Origin: Pseudoalteromonas sp. GCY
GTDB taxonomy: Bacteria; Pseudomonadota; Gammaproteobacteria; Enterobacterales; Alteromonadaceae
Reading direction: 5' to 3'
DNA length: 64,000 nt
NCBI RefSeq assembly: GCF_016695175.1
Contig: NZ_CP068023.1
Span: forward strand, 2,681,501 to 2,745,500
A model generated the notes under the pieces. That model was not told the origin of the DNA. It worked only from the letters and a program-made list of their open reading frames with translations, and did no database searches. Positions within the stretch are counted from its first letter, which is position 1, and each line of letters starts with the position of its first letter. Below are positions 38,658 through 49,343 of this stretch, one piece after another. The position numbers were made by a program, and so were the translations under genes.

Positions 38658-39449
38658 ATGAGTGCTGTGATCAAAACCCCTGAAGAAATCGAAAAAATGC
38701 GTGTTGCCGGGCGTTTAGCCGCGGAAGTACTGGAAATGATCGAGCCGTATGTTAAGCCAGGGGTGACCACCGACGAATTAAACACCATTTGTCACAACTA
38801 CATTGTTGATGAGCAAGGTGCTGTTCCTGCACCGCTAAATTATCACGGCTTTCCGAAGTCTATTTGTACCTCAGTTAACCACGTTATCTGTCACGGTATC
38901 CCAAACGATAAACCGCTAAAAGAAGGCGATATTATCAATATCGACATCACTGTGATCAAAGATGGGTATCATGGTGATACGTCTAAGATGTTTTACGTCG
39001 GTACACCAACTATCCAAGGTAAGCGCTTAAGCGAAGTCACGCAAGAGAGCCTATACCTTGCGATAAAAATGGTAAAACCGGGCGTGCGTTTGGGTGATAT
39101 TGGCGCTGCAATTCAAAAGTATGCAGAAGGCTTTAACTACTCTATTGTGCGTGAATATTGTGGTCACGGCATTGGTAAAGAATTCCATGAAGAGCCGCAA
39201 GTAATGCACTACGGCAAACCGGGCACTGGCGAAGTACTTAAAGCCGGTATGTGTTTGACTATCGAGCCTATGGTTAACGCAGGTAAGCGCCAATGTAAGC
39301 TACTAAAAGATGATTGGACTGTAGTTACCAAAGACCGTAGCCTTTCAGCACAGTGGGAACACACGTTGCTTGTCACAGATAATGGCGTTGAGATTTTAAC
39401 GCTACGCAATGACGAGACGATAGAACGCGTTATTGCGCATTCAGCATAA
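38658..39449 (+). CDS. map: Methionine aminopeptidase, type I
   Basis: 263 residues. It removes the initiator methionine from nascent proteins. Metal ligands sit in DIINIDITVIKDGYHGDTS, GHGIGKEFHEEP and LTIEPMVNAG. The start follows TTGGAG. It is divergent from rpsB, as in E. coli, and is followed by a terminator. Confidence 0.97.
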   Translation: MSAVIKTPEEIEKMRVAGRLAAEVLEMIEPYVKPGVTTDELNTICHNYIVDEQGAVPAPLNYHGFPKSICTSVNHVICHGIPNDKPLKEGDIINIDITVIKDGYHGDTSKMFYVGTPTIQGKRLSEVTQESLYLAIKMVKPGVRLGDIGAAIQKYAEGFNYSIVREYCGHGIGKEFHEEPQVMHYGKPGTGEVLKAGMCLTIEPMVNAGKRQCKLLKDDWTVVTKDRSLSAQWEHTLLVTDNGVEILTLRNDETIERVIAHSA

Positions 39450-39467
39450 TTGCAAAAGCATTTATCA

Positions 39468-39492
39468 GAGCCAGCCAGATTGCTGGCTCTTT
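39468..39492 (+). terminator. Intrinsic terminator after map
   Basis: AGAGCCAGC and GCTGGCTCT form a 9-bp stem around CAGATT, followed by TTTATT. It separates map from glnD. Confidence 0.85.
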
Positions 39493-39666
39493 TATTGCAG
39501 AACTCACGTAACAGCTGTTACAGCACCCCTTGTGTTTAGATATCAGTTACGCGTAGTGATTAGTTGCCCAATCCTTGACCCTTCACCTCCCCGTCACTCG
39601 CAATTCTTATTTATTTAGTGTAAAACAGGACTCTACTGTTTTTGCGCGCATGACACAGGATCCTAA

Positions 39667-42285
39667 GTGGCATTACCGAACAAAGTGAAGACGCTTCTTG
39701 ACGAAGCACAAGAACTTACCGATTACCGTGATTGTCTTGCTTTTTTCTACAAATGGTTAAGCAATCAATTTGCCAAGCAACCCGTTAGAAATCTAATTAA
39801 CTCTCGAGCCGAATTTATCGATCGATTGTTGATTAAACTGTTTAATGAAACCGGGCTGGCGCACCAACCAGACTTGTCGTTAATCGCCATTGGTGGTTAT
39901 GGTCGTGGTGAGTTACACCCTTTCTCTGATATCGATTTTTTGGTGCTGACCAAATCAGTTCCCTGTGAAGAAGTGACCAGCTGTTTAGAGCGCTTTGTCA
40001 CTTATTTATGGGACTTAGGTCTAGATATTGGTCATAGCGTGAGAACCCATGAACAAGTCCTAGAACAAAAACAAAATGACGTTCACTTTGCCACTAGCCT
40101 GCTAGAAAGCCGCCTAATTTGTGGTAACCATGTTGAGTATGAACGACTCAAACGACATATCGTTGAAACCCCTATTTGGCAATCCAGTGACTTTTTTATC
40201 GCCAAGGTCAACGAGCAGAATATTCGCCATAAAAAATGCCATGGTACCGCCTATAACCTTGAGCCCAACATTAAAGAAAATCCTGGTGGCCTGCGCGACC
40301 TTCAAACCATTTTTTGGGTGGCTAAAAAGCACTTCCGTGCTGAGACTTTGGAAGAATTAATCAATCACGGTTATTTGACCCATGAAGAATATCAAGAGCT
40401 GTTAGAGTGTATCGAAAACCTTTGGAACATTCGCTTTGCACTGCATCTGGCCGCTGGTCGCAGTGAGAACCGCTTACTGTTTGACCATCAACCTCATGCC
40501 GCAGAACTCCTCGGTTTTGGCTCTGAAGGTAAAGCTTCAGTTGAACGCATGATGAAACGCTTATTTAGGATCATGAGCCGAGTGCGCGAAATGAACCAGA
40601 TGCTGCTTTCCTATTTCGAACAAAGCATTCTTCCTGAGCAGTTGGAACAAGAAGCGACTCCACTCGACAGAAACTTTGAACGTATTGGCAACAAAATTCG
40701 CGTGAAAAACCCTTCGGTCTTTTTCCGTCGAGAGAATTTGTTTGTCCTTTTCGAACATATTGCAGACAATCCTAAAATTAATCAGATTGACCCAAGTACC
40801 ATCCGTACCATGCGCCAAGTCAGACGCCGTTTATTAGGCGATCTGCAAGATTATGCAGGCTGTCGTGATGCTTTTTTAAGGTTATTGAAACACCCTAATG
40901 GCATGGGCCGAGCGTTTACTCTGATGCATAAACACGGGATCATCGCGGCCTATTTACCGCAGTGGCGTAATATTTTTGGTCAAATGCAGTTCGATCTGTT
41001 TCACGCCTACACAGTGGATGAGCATACCCATAAGCTCATCAATAACATCTACCGCTATTTCGATAAAGAGCATATTAGTGAATTCCCGATTTGTTCTGAG
41101 ATTGTTGCCCGCATGGACAAGCCAGAGCTACTTTACTTAGCTGGGATCTTTCACGATATTGCCAAAGGTCGAGGTGGCGACCATTCCGAGCTTGGCGCCG
41201 TTGACGCCATGGCATTTACCAAAATGCACGGCTTTACCGCTTCCGACGCTAAATTGGTAGCTTGGCTGGTGCAAAATCACCTATTGATGTCTGTCACAGC
41301 CCAGCGTAAAGATATTAATGATCCCGATGTTATTGCTGAATTTGCACAAAAAGTGAAAAACGAACGTCAGCTAGATTATCTCTATTGCTTAACGGTCGCC
41401 GACATTCGTGCCACCAACGACAACCTCTGGAACGACTGGAAAAACACGCTCTTACGCGAGCTGTATCTACATACTCAGCGGGCATTGCGCTTGGGCCTTG
41501 AAAACCCAATGGATATGCGCGATCAGATCCGTGATAAGAAACGCCAAGCCAAGCAACGGCTAATTAATTTGGGCTACTTTGAAGAGTACATTGACCTTAT
41601 TTGGTCACGCTTTAAGGCCAATTATTTTACCGCCTTTAGTGAACAGCAGATCTCTTGGCATACTGAGCACTTATTACAGTCTGATGATTTAAGTCAGCCA
41701 AGCGTGATCGTCTCTGACAAGCCTATGCATGGCGGGACACAAGTATTCGTATACAGTCCTTATGAATCTGCGTTATTCGCCAAACTGGTCAGTGTAATTG
41801 GTTCTAAAAAAGCGCAGATCCAGCATGCTCAGGTCATGACCACAAAAGATGGCTATGTTGTCTTTAGTTTTGTTATCTTAGAAGTGAATGGCGACCCACT
41901 CAGTACTGGCCGTGCAGCGGGGATCAGAAAAGGCTTGGAAACTTTACTGAAAGATCCGAAAAGAAAGATCCGGGTTAAGAAAAACCGCTCACAGAAGTTT
42001 AAAGACTTTAATATCAAACCTAAAATTATACTGCGCCCGCACGCACGCGACGATCGCAGCCTAATTGAAATTCAGGCTATTGATATTCCGGGGTTACTGA
42101 CTAAAATTGCTGAGGTATTTCAGGCCTATTCACTACATATTCATGCCGCGCGCATTACAACCGTCGGCGAACGCGCAGAAGACTTTTTCGTCGTCTCAAA
42201 CAAAGATTACAAGGCACTGGATGAAGTACAAAAAGCTGAGCTTCATCGTGCCCTACTCAAAAAATTAAATGCTGAAACAGATTAA
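39667..42285 (+). CDS. glnD: Bifunctional uridylyltransferase/uridylyl-removing enzyme GlnD
   Basis: 872 residues. It senses glutamine and uridylylates or deuridylylates PII, controlling nitrogen assimilation. The nucleotidyltransferase motif [19 protein letters not shown] is near residue 75. The HD domain has [18 protein letters not shown] (about 500). Two C-terminal ACT domains begin near [16 protein letters not shown] and [20 protein letters not shown]. The start is GTG at 39667. dapD follows after 10 bp. Confidence 0.97.
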   Translation: MALPNKVKTLLDEAQELTDYRDCLAFFYKWLSNQFAKQPVRNLINSRAEFIDRLLIKLFNETGLAHQPDLSLIAIGGYGRGELHPFSDIDFLVLTKSVPCEEVTSCLERFVTYLWDLGLDIGHSVRTHEQVLEQKQNDVHFATSLLESRLICGNHVEYERLKRHIVETPIWQSSDFFIAKVNEQNIRHKKCHGTAYNLEPNIKENPGGLRDLQTIFWVAKKHFRAETLEELINHGYLTHEEYQELLECIENLWNIRFALHLAAGRSENRLLFDHQPHAAELLGFGSEGKASVERMMKRLFRIMSRVREMNQMLLSYFEQSILPEQLEQEATPLDRNFERIGNKIRVKNPSVFFRRENLFVLFEHIADNPKINQIDPSTIRTMRQVRRRLLGDLQDYAGCRDAFLRLLKHPNGMGRAFTLMHKHGIIAAYLPQWRNIFGQMQFDLFHAYTVDEHTHKLINNIYRYFDKEHISEFPICSEIVARMDKPELLYLAGIFHDIAKGRGGDHSELGAVDAMAFTKMHGFTASDAKLVAWLVQNHLLMSVTAQRKDINDPDVIAEFAQKVKNERQLDYLYCLTVADIRATNDNLWNDWKNTLLRELYLHTQRALRLGLENPMDMRDQIRDKKRQAKQRLINLGYFEEYIDLIWSRFKANYFTAFSEQQISWHTEHLLQSDDLSQPSVIVSDKPMHGGTQVFVYSPYESALFAKLVSVIGSKKAQIQHAQVMTTKDGYVVFSFVILEVNGDPLSTGRAAGIRKGLETLLKDPKRKIRVKKNRSQKFKDFNIKPKIILRPHARDDRSLIEIQAIDIPGLLTKIAEVFQAYSLHIHAARITTVGERAEDFFVVSNKDYKALDEVQKAELHRALLKKLNAETD

Positions 42286-42295
42286 CGAGGAATTT

Positions 42296-43123
42296 ATGTC
42301 TGATTTAAAAACGACTATTGAAACCGCGTGGGAAAACCGCGATACCATTACTCCAACCACGGTATCAGACGAAGTAAAACAAGCGATTGTCAACGCACTG
42401 GAAATGCTAGATTCAGGTGCAGCGCGCGTTGCTGAAAAAATTAGTGGTGAGTGGGTTGTACATCAATGGTTGAAAAAGGCGGTGCTGCTGTCTTTTAGAA
42501 TTCGTGACAACCAACCAATGAGCGATGGCGTTAACCAGTTTTACGATAAAGTACCATTAAAATTCTCAGACTATACGCCAGAGCAGTTCCAACAAGGTGG
42601 TATGCGCGTGGTACCAAACGCGGTAGCGCGTCAAGGCAGCTTTGTGGGTAAGAACGTGGTACTTATGCCGTCCTACGTCAATATTGGCGCATATGTTGAT
42701 GAAGGCACTATGGTTGATACTTGGGCAACCGTAGGCTCGTGTGCACAAATCGGTAAAAACGTACACCTATCTGGTGGTGTGGGCATTGGTGGCGTATTGG
42801 AGCCGCTACAAGCCAATCCAACGATTATTGAAGATAACTGTTTCATCGGTGCACGTTCTGAAATTGTCGAAGGTGTGATTGTTGAAGAAGGTGCAGTTAT
42901 CTCCATGGGTGTTTATATTTCACAAAGTACTCGTATTTACGACCGTGAAACTGGTGAAATCCATTATGGTCGCGTGCCAGCTGGTGCGGTGGTAGTACCA
43001 GGATCACTACCAAGTAAAGATGGATCTCATAGCCTGTATGCAGCAATTATTGTGAAAAAAGTAGATCAGCAAACTCGCGAGAAAGTTGGCATTAATGCTC
43101 TACTTCGCTCATTAGACGACTAA
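42296..43123 (+). CDS. dapD: 2,3,4,5-tetrahydropyridine-2,6-dicarboxylate N-succinyltransferase
   Basis: 275 residues. A lysine and diaminopimelate pathway enzyme using succinyl-CoA. The N-terminal helical domain is followed by hexapeptide repeats, including [20 protein letters not shown] and [16 protein letters not shown]. The ATG at 42296 is chosen because of CGAGGA just upstream. It follows glnD as in relatives and ends at a bidirectional terminator. Confidence 0.97.
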   Translation: MSDLKTTIETAWENRDTITPTTVSDEVKQAIVNALEMLDSGAARVAEKISGEWVVHQWLKKAVLLSFRIRDNQPMSDGVNQFYDKVPLKFSDYTPEQFQQGGMRVVPNAVARQGSFVGKNVVLMPSYVNIGAYVDEGTMVDTWATVGSCAQIGKNVHLSGGVGIGGVLEPLQANPTIIEDNCFIGARSEIVEGVIVEEGAVISMGVYISQSTRIYDRETGEIHYGRVPAGAVVVPGSLPSKDGSHSLYAAIIVKKVDQQTREKVGINALLRSLDD

Positions 43124-43140
43124 TCGAGCGACTTTTCGAT

Positions 43141-43161
43141 AAGGGAGCCTTATGCTCCCTT
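43141..43161. terminator. Bidirectional terminator between dapD and the TonB-dependent receptor
   Basis: AAGGGAGC and GCTCCCTT form a perfect 8-bp stem with a 5-base loop between two convergent genes. TATTC follows on the plus strand. Confidence 0.75.
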
Positions 43162-43170
43162 ATTCATGCA

Positions 43171-45225
43171 TTACCAGCGGTAGTCTAGTGAAACCAGAAT
43201 GTTTCTTGGTCTTCCCGGAAAGTACCTTTCGCCACTAAATGAAGTGTAATCGGCACGCTCAGCATAACGTTCGTCGGTTAGATTTTTCACTCTCATCGTC
43301 AACGCCAAATGCGGATTTACCTGCCACTTTCCTCTTAAGCTCAGCAAATCGTGACCAGAATAACGATGAAGATTTTCGGGGTCAGTAAAATACTCTCCTA
43401 CATGATGCCAAGCTAAAGACCAACTGAGGTTATCCAGTGCTTGCCAGTGCAATTGGGCGTTAATGACGTTCCTTGGTGCTGAATCTAGATCGTTGCCGTT
43501 TATATTGATGCCACCAAGAATATTATCTTGTTCATAGGTATGCCTAGCACGCGTTGCGGCGAGATTTACCTGCCAATGTGCTGAGAATGAATAACTCAAC
43601 TCCAACTCCACACCTCGGTGTCTTGAGCGACCATCGTTGATATAGAAAAAGTCGCTATCTCGGAAGATCAAATTTTCTTTTTCCATGTCATAAATTGCGA
43701 CTTGATAGCCAAGACTATCTGCACTCCCCTTTAGGCCAAGCTCGATATTGTCCGCCTTTTCTTCCTCTAGCGATGCTTTTACCTGCTCTCGCTGCAATTG
43801 ATATAGCTCAGCAGTTTGTGGTGCGCGATAGCCTTGAGACACGTTAGCATAGGCAATATGCCGCTCAGTGAATGCATAGCTTAAACCAAATTTTGGTGAA
43901 AAATAAGCAAAGCTATCTTTGCCACTGGCTGGGCGACTATAACGACATCCTCCCATTGAACACACCGAGCCATCTTCTTTGGTGCGCCCAATAGGCAAAA
44001 AGTTGCGATAATCGTATTTCATTGACTCAAAACGACCGCCCAGTTCAACTAACCAGTTACCCTGTCGCCAACTGAGACTTGCAAAAGGCGCGAGTTGCCT
44101 TGCATCTACTTCATAGTCGTAATGCTTTCCTGTAGGAATAGTTGCCTGCAAAAATGCAGAGCCTTCAGTAGGCGTAGGCTGATACTGCAACATCTCGCCT
44201 CGGGTATATTCCGCATCCATTCCCCAATCTAGTTGTATTGAGTCACTTAATTCAGTGTGTATAAGCGTTTGCAACCCCACACCAGTTTGACCATTTTCTT
44301 CAAACGGCTTACCCGGCAAGAAATGCTTAACAAACTCCATCTCTTGCCAGCGTACATAAGGTTTTATCAGCACGGTGTTGTTATCATCAAAGTGCCCGGT
44401 TATTTCTGTCCAAGCTCTAAATGACTTAGCCTTTCTAAATGCTTCAGGGTTTTCGTTTTGCTTTGCCAATTGCTTATTTTTATAGCTGTCCACTCCTGTT
44501 ACATAACCCGCCGTTTGCTGATCTAAGTGGGTATATGTCATTCCAGATACGACACCAATCTTCTCGCCTTCATATTGATGTTTGACGCTCAACTTTTGTT
44601 GCTCGACGCTTTCGTCGTCACGATAACCCGTGTCTTTTGTAAGGGTTAACGCAGCGCCCAAGCCAAGGGCTTTATCGCCAGCTTGTATCCGAGTTCGGCT
44701 ATAACCATAGGAGCCGATATCTAATGCGATCCTAGGTGTCTTTTGAATGCGGTTTGAAGTAATCACATTAACCACTCCATGCACCGCATTAGAGCCATAC
44801 AGCACGCTATTTGGTCCTTTTAACACCTCTATACGCTCAGCGGCTTCAAAGTGTGATTCAAAGAGTTCATTGATATTACAAAAGCCTGCGGCTCTAAGTG
44901 CAATACCATCTTCAGCCATTAAAATGCCGCCACATGCGCCTGCACCAGAGAGCACTTGTGAGCGCAATGCAGGTAGATACTCTTGACCATTACCATGTTG
45001 TACATTTGCGCCAGCAACGAGCCTCAACGCCTTTTCGATATGCGTGACGCCTGTGTCATCTAATTGAGCTTCTGTGAGCAAAGAGAGGCTTACAGGGCGC
45101 TCTCCTGCCGTCTCAGCCAACCTGGATGCCGTAGTAGTGATGATTTCAAATTCGTTGTTCTCTGTCGCTTCGCTAAATTGTGATGCAAGGGCACAACTTG
45201 CAAAGACCAACACCATTTTTTTCAT
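43171..45225 (-). CDS. TonB-dependent outer-membrane receptor
   Basis: About 684 residues. A signal peptide (about 1-21, ending SQFSEA) is followed by a plug domain (about 35-160) with the typical ERIEVLKGPNSVLYGSNAVH and VVNVITS, and a 22-strand barrel ending LRVKNLTDERYAERADY to ...LDYRW. The terminal aromatic residue fits BAM recognition. Cysteines in GACGG and GFCN of the plug and CSMGGC in a barrel loop could form disulfides. The substrate (siderophore, heme, cobalamin or other) cannot be told. It lies after pdxJ behind a terminator, so it is regulated separately. ATG 45225 is the likely start; its ribosome site is weak. Confidence 0.88.
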   Translation of the reverse strand: MKKMVLVFASCALASQFSEATENNEFEIITTTASRLAETAGERPVSLSLLTEAQLDDTGVTHIEKALRLVAGANVQHGNGQEYLPALRSQVLSGAGACGGILMAEDGIALRAAGFCNINELFESHFEAAERIEVLKGPNSVLYGSNAVHGVVNVITSNRIQKTPRIALDIGSYGYSRTRIQAGDKALGLGAALTLTKDTGYRDDESVEQQKLSVKHQYEGEKIGVVSGMTYTHLDQQTAGYVTGVDSYKNKQLAKQNENPEAFRKAKSFRAWTEITGHFDDNNTVLIKPYVRWQEMEFVKHFLPGKPFEENGQTGVGLQTLIHTELSDSIQLDWGMDAEYTRGEMLQYQPTPTEGSAFLQATIPTGKHYDYEVDARQLAPFASLSWRQGNWLVELGGRFESMKYDYRNFLPIGRTKEDGSVCSMGGCRYSRPASGKDSFAYFSPKFGLSYAFTERHIAYANVSQGYRAPQTAELYQLQREQVKASLEEEKADNIELGLKGSADSLGYQVAIYDMEKENLIFRDSDFFYINDGRSRHRGVELELSYSFSAHWQVNLAATRARHTYEQDNILGGININGNDLDSAPRNVINAQLHWQALDNLSWSLAWHHVGEYFTDPENLHRYSGHDLLSLRGKWQVNPHLALTMRVKNLTDERYAERADYTSFSGERYFPGRPRNILVSLDYRW

Positions 45226-45266
45226 TTTGATACCAATTGTATTAACTCGATTACAAGGCAAAAAGA

Positions 45267-45284
45267 AAGGGCTACACAGCCCTT
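45267..45284 (-). terminator. Intrinsic terminator after pdxJ
   Basis: AAGGGCT-ACAC-AGCCCTT, a perfect 7-bp stem followed on the minus strand by TCTTTTT. It ends the long rpoE-to-pdxJ gene run. Confidence 0.8.
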
Positions 45285-45305
45285 CGTTTTCTTTACCACT
45301 AAGCG

Positions 45306-46040
45306 TTATGCTTGTCTCGCCTCTAACATCAAACGCTTCATATCTCGTACTGCCTTTTCCAGTCCATCAATTGCCGCTCGAGCAACAATAGCATGACCAA
45401 TGTTAAGTTCGTAGATTTCTGGCATTTGTGCAATCGGTTTAACGTTATGGTAATGCAAACCATGGCCAGCGTTGACGATAAGACCTAGTCCATGAGCATA
45501 CTTAACGCCTTCACGAATGCGTTCAAGCTCAGCGGTCATTTCGGTATCGTTCTCAGCATCAGCATAAGCACCGGTGTGGATCTCAATGTAAGGCGCACCG
45601 GTTTGCTTTGCAGCATCTAGCTGCTTTTTATCAGCGTCGATGAATAAGCTTACTTTGATACCTGCATCAGCTAGACGCTGAGTTGCCGCTGTGATCCTAT
45701 CTAGATTACCCGCAACGTCTAAGCCACCTTCCGTCGTTAACTCTTCGCGTTTTTCTGGCACTAGGCAAACATATTCAGGTTTTACTTCGCAAGCGATGTC
45801 GAGCATTTCGTCAGTTACTGCGATTTCTAGATTCATACGTGTTTGGATGGTTTTTGCCATCACGTAAACATCGCGATCTTGGATGTGGCGACGGTCTTCA
45901 CGTAAGTGAATAGTAATGCCGTCGGCTCCTGCGTGCTCAGCTACTGCAGCTGCATGTGCTGGATCAGGATAGCTAGTGCCACGCGCCTGACGAAGCGTTG
46001 CAATGTGGTCTACGTTGACGCCGAGTAAAATATCTTTCAT
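45306..46040 (-). CDS. pdxJ: Pyridoxine 5'-phosphate synthase
   Basis: 244 residues, TIM-barrel enzyme of the DXP-dependent vitamin B6 pathway. [32 protein letters not shown] and [15 protein letters not shown] are diagnostic. It follows recO as in E. coli, but with about 90 bp of spacer containing an inverted repeat. Confidence 0.97.
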   Translation of the reverse strand: MKDILLGVNVDHIATLRQARGTSYPDPAHAAAVAEHAGADGITIHLREDRRHIQDRDVYVMAKTIQTRMNLEIAVTDEMLDIACEVKPEYVCLVPEKREELTTEGGLDVAGNLDRITAATQRLADAGIKVSLFIDADKKQLDAAKQTGAPYIEIHTGAYADAENDTEMTAELERIREGVKYAHGLGLIVNAGHGLHYHNVKPIAQMPEIYELNIGHAIVARAAIDGLEKAVRDMKRLMLEARQA

Positions 46041-46093
46041 CGTTTATCCCTTGATAATATGACGTAGCAAGTGGATTACCCACTTATTACCGC

Positions 46094-46135
46094 AATACCA
46101 ATTTACCGATTTATACTTTTGATTAAATTGGTATT
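46094..46135. repeat. Perfect 12-bp inverted repeat at the recO/pdxJ junction
   Basis: AATACCAATTTA (46094-46105) and TAAATTGGTATT (46124-46135) are separated by 18 bases; the right arm reaches the recO stop codon. A related short motif, TACCAATTGTATTAA, lies before the TonB-receptor gene (about 45231-45245). It could be a small dispersed repeat. Confidence 0.55.
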
Positions 46136-46826
46136 ATTTCTTTGAAATAAATAGTTCTCTACTTTTCAGCCCTTGCTTGCCAACCAGCGGTGCCATTAAC
46201 CTGCGTGTTAATAGCTTAGCAGCCTTTCTTACGGCAAGGTCTTGGAAATCTTGATTGGCAATGGCCAATAACATACTGCCCGGTATCGTATCAGGTTCAC
46301 GACCGACTGCAATAAAACCGTACTCAGATACGTACTTATACGCGGCTTTTGGCCGCACTGGATTACCTTCTGCGTCAAACTCCAGTTCCACCCCGAAACC
46401 CAGCTCACCTAACAATTGCAACTCAAAGCTGCGTAAGATAGGTTCCACATCTTCGTCTTGGGCCAAACGCATTAAATGTAGCTGATAGAGCGCAAAGATC
46501 TGCTCTAGCGGTTCGTTGGTGGGTACCACGCGTTGTGTTAGCTCATTGAGATACAAGCCACAATATAACTGCCGCCCAACGAGTTGGATTTGATTGTCTG
46601 TGGGTTCAAAACGGTTTACGTATTTAAAATCGTATCTGCCTGCATATTGCAGTAAAAGTAATGAAAATGGCCGCAACTGGGCATTATGTTTGAGGGATTG
46701 CTTGCCCTTTACTCGGGCAAGCATTTTAAGTTGTCCAACGCCTTCGACCAGCACGTCAAGCAGTACCTGAGAATCGCTGTAAGGTCTGCGATGTAACAGA
46801 TAGGCCTGTCGAAAGTCGCTATCCAA
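46134..46826 (-). CDS. recO: DNA repair protein RecO
   Basis: 230 residues. It loads RecA onto SSB-coated DNA with RecR. The N-terminal OB fold begins FRQAYLLHRRPYSDSQVLLDVLVEGVGQLKMLARVKG. The rest is helical (YCGLYLNELTQRVV, FELQLLGELGFGVEL). It is adjacent to era with no gap, the conserved rnc-era-recO order. Confidence 0.95.
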   Translation of the reverse strand: MDSDFRQAYLLHRRPYSDSQVLLDVLVEGVGQLKMLARVKGKQSLKHNAQLRPFSLLLLQYAGRYDFKYVNRFEPTDNQIQLVGRQLYCGLYLNELTQRVVPTNEPLEQIFALYQLHLMRLAQDEDVEPILRSFELQLLGELGFGVELEFDAEGNPVRPKAAYKYVSEYGFIAVGREPDTIPGSMLLAIANQDFQDLAVRKAAKLLTRRLMAPLVGKQGLKSRELFISKK

Positions 46827-47726
46827 TCAGTCTTCTCCGTACCCTAAGCTACGAAGAGCACGTTCGTCGTCTGCCCAGCCAGATTTCACTTTAACCCAGC
46901 ATTCGAGATAGACTTTGTTGTCTAGCATGTTTTCAAGATCTTTACGCGCTTCGCGACCGATCACTTTGAGCTTTTCGCCTTTGTTGCCGATCACCATGCG
47001 TTTTTGCGATTCGCGCTCAACAAGGATCAACGCGTTGATCTGCCAAACGCCGTTGTCTTGCCACTTAAACTGTTCGATCTCTACCGTCACCGAATACGGT
47101 AATTCATCGCCCATAAAGCGCATCAGCTTTTCACGCACGATCTCTGCCGCCATAAAACGCATTGAACGATCGGTAACATAATCTTCAGGGAAATAGAATT
47201 CACACGCAGGTAAACGCTTGTGCACTTCTTCTCTGATCATATCAACGTTCTTACCTTGCTTCGCAGAGATAGGTACGATCCCGATAAAATCTCCCTGTTC
47301 GCTCAACCACTGAATATGTGGCATCAACAAGTCTTTATCTTTTACCTGATCGGTTTTATTCATCACCACCAAGATAGGACGACCACTGTCTTTAACTTTG
47401 GTCAGTACCATTTCGTCATCAGGCGTCCAATGCGTCCCTTCTACGACAAAAATAACCAATTCAACATCGCCGATTGAGCTTGATGCTGCTCGGTTCATTA
47501 AGCGGTTAATTGCACGCTTTTCTTCAATATGAAGCCCTGGGGTATCAACGTACACCGCTTGATAGTTACCCTCTGTATGGATCCCCATGATGCGGTGACG
47601 AGTAGTTTGTGGTTTACGCGAGGTAATACTTACCTTTTGCTCAACCAATTTATTTAATAGTGTCGATTTACCTACGTTAGGCCTACCGACAATGGCAATC
47701 ATGCCGCAATGTGTATCAAGCGTCAT
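46827..47726 (-). CDS. era: GTPase Era
   Basis: 299 residues. It acts in 16S rRNA maturation and 30S assembly. G motifs are [16 protein letters not shown] and NKTD; a C-terminal KH domain contains [20 protein letters not shown]. It overlaps rnc by 11 bp. Confidence 0.97.
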   Translation of the reverse strand: MTLDTHCGMIAIVGRPNVGKSTLLNKLVEQKVSITSRKPQTTRHRIMGIHTEGNYQAVYVDTPGLHIEEKRAINRLMNRAASSSIGDVELVIFVVEGTHWTPDDEMVLTKVKDSGRPILVVMNKTDQVKDKDLLMPHIQWLSEQGDFIGIVPISAKQGKNVDMIREEVHKRLPACEFYFPEDYVTDRSMRFMAAEIVREKLMRFMGDELPYSVTVEIEQFKWQDNGVWQINALILVERESQKRMVIGNKGEKLKVIGREARKDLENMLDNKVYLECWVKVKSGWADDERALRSLGYGED

Positions 47727-48393
47727 TCTTTAATATCTTAAGCGCTTTTTCGGCAGCTTTTTGCTCAGCTTTACGTCGCGAGCTGCCTACTGAAATTATA
47801 CTTTCCATCCCTTCCACTATACATTCGACCGTGAATGTTTGGTTGTGAGCTTGCCCTTTGGTATCTATTACAGTGTAGCCCGGTAAAGGTAATTTTCGAG
47901 CTTGTAGATACTCCTGCAGCAGCGTCTTCGGGTCTTTTTGATTATGACCAGGTGAAATCGCAGTTAAGCGTGATTCGTACCAACTTAGTACCAAATCTCT
48001 ACACACGTCGATGTCAGAGTCTAAGAAAACGGCACCAATAATGGCTTCTACTGCATCTGCGAGCGTTGACTCACGGCGAAAACCGCCGCTCTTCAACTCA
48101 CCTGGACCTAGGCGCAGATAATCACCCAGCGCGAATTCCACACCGAATTCCGCCAGCGTTTGACCACGCACTAACGTTGAACGCATGCGGCTTAAATCAC
48201 CTTCACGCGCTTTTGGAAACTTGTGATACAAAGCATTTGCAATCACAAAGCTTAAAATAGAGTCGCCCAAAAATTCGAGACGCTCGTTGTGCTGGCCTTT
48301 GTGACTGCGATGCGTCAAAGCCTGCTCAAGCAGCGCCTTATCAGAGAAGTTGTACCCTATTTTATTATAAAGTTCTTCTACGTTTCTTTTCAT
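47716..48393 (-). CDS. rnc: Ribonuclease III
   Basis: 225 residues. It cleaves double-stranded RNA in rRNA processing and regulation. The catalytic helix [20 protein letters not shown] is intact and a C-terminal dsRNA-binding domain (about 155-225) ends [17 protein letters not shown]. It begins two bases after lepB. Confidence 0.97.
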   Translation of the reverse strand: MKRNVEELYNKIGYNFSDKALLEQALTHRSHKGQHNERLEFLGDSILSFVIANALYHKFPKAREGDLSRMRSTLVRGQTLAEFGVEFALGDYLRLGPGELKSGGFRRESTLADAVEAIIGAVFLDSDIDVCRDLVLSWYESRLTAISPGHNQKDPKTLLQEYLQARKLPLPGYTVIDTKGQAHNQTFTVECIVEGMESIISVGSSRRKAEQKAAEKALKILKNDA

Positions 48394-48395
48394 TT

Positions 48396-49331
48396 TTACT
48401 GAATACTACCTAGGCGTTCAAAACGAACACCAGTTGGAACCCACCCTGGCAAAATGCTGTCTGGGCCATTATCAAAATCAAAACTTAACCAAATAAATAC
48501 CGCTCTTCCAACCAAGTTTTCATCAGGTACAAAACCCCACATACGACTATCTTGGCTGTTATTACGGTTATCACCCATCGCAAAATAACTTCCCTCTGGT
48601 ACTACCCACTCATCGCGGCGAGTACCTGGTTGTTGATAGTAGCGATCTGTTAACTCTAACACTTCAGGATTAATTAAGATATCATGCTCTACGTTTGGCA
48701 AATGCTCTGTTAGACGTACTAACTGCATCGGGCCTTGCGTAAACTCGTCACGATTTACAATGTCTACATCAATCTTGTTATATTCGCCACACGTCAAGCC
48801 ATTCGCTTCGCTCTGCCCGTCTTCACACTTAGGTTTAATGTAAAGCTGACGATTGCGATAAACAATATGGTCGCCCGGTAAACCAACAATACGTTTGATG
48901 AAATCAATACGCTCGTCTAGCGGAAACTTGAACACCGCAATATCACCGCGCTCTGGCGTGCCCGTTTCAACAATTTTGCTACGCCACACTGGGTCTTTAA
49001 TCCCGTAAGCATATTTTTCCACTAGGATAAAATCGCCATCCAATAAGGTTGGCATCATTGAGCCTGATGGAATTTGAAACGGTTCAAAAATAAACGAACG
49101 GAAAATCGTGATTGCGGCAATCATTGGAAAAATAGATTTCGCGTTTTCAACAATGGCAGGTTCAGGTGCGATTTCCGCAATGATATCGGCATCCAACTGA
49201 GTGTCAGACGCACCTTGCGCAATAGCAAGCCTAGCTTGTCTTTTTGGTGCATAAACCAAATGATCGATCAACCAAATAAGGCCTGAACCGACCGTGAGTA
49301 GCACCAATAAAATTGAAAAATAACCTGCCAT
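48396..49331 (-). CDS. lepB: Signal peptidase I
   Basis: 311 residues. Two N-terminal membrane helices precede a periplasmic protease domain. The catalytic Ser lies in [20 protein letters not shown] and the general-base Lys in [11 protein letters not shown]. It removes signal peptides of exported proteins. It lies between lepA and rnc as in E. coli. Confidence 0.97.
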   Translation of the reverse strand: MAGYFSILLVLLTVGSGLIWLIDHLVYAPKRQARLAIAQGASDTQLDADIIAEIAPEPAIVENAKSIFPMIAAITIFRSFIFEPFQIPSGSMMPTLLDGDFILVEKYAYGIKDPVWRSKIVETGTPERGDIAVFKFPLDERIDFIKRIVGLPGDHIVYRNRQLYIKPKCEDGQSEANGLTCGEYNKIDVDIVNRDEFTQGPMQLVRLTEHLPNVEHDILINPEVLELTDRYYQQPGTRRDEWVVPEGSYFAMGDNRNNSQDSRMWGFVPDENLVGRAVFIWLSFDFDNGPDSILPGWVPTGVRFERLGSIQ

Positions 49332-49343
49332 TTGTATTTCCTG

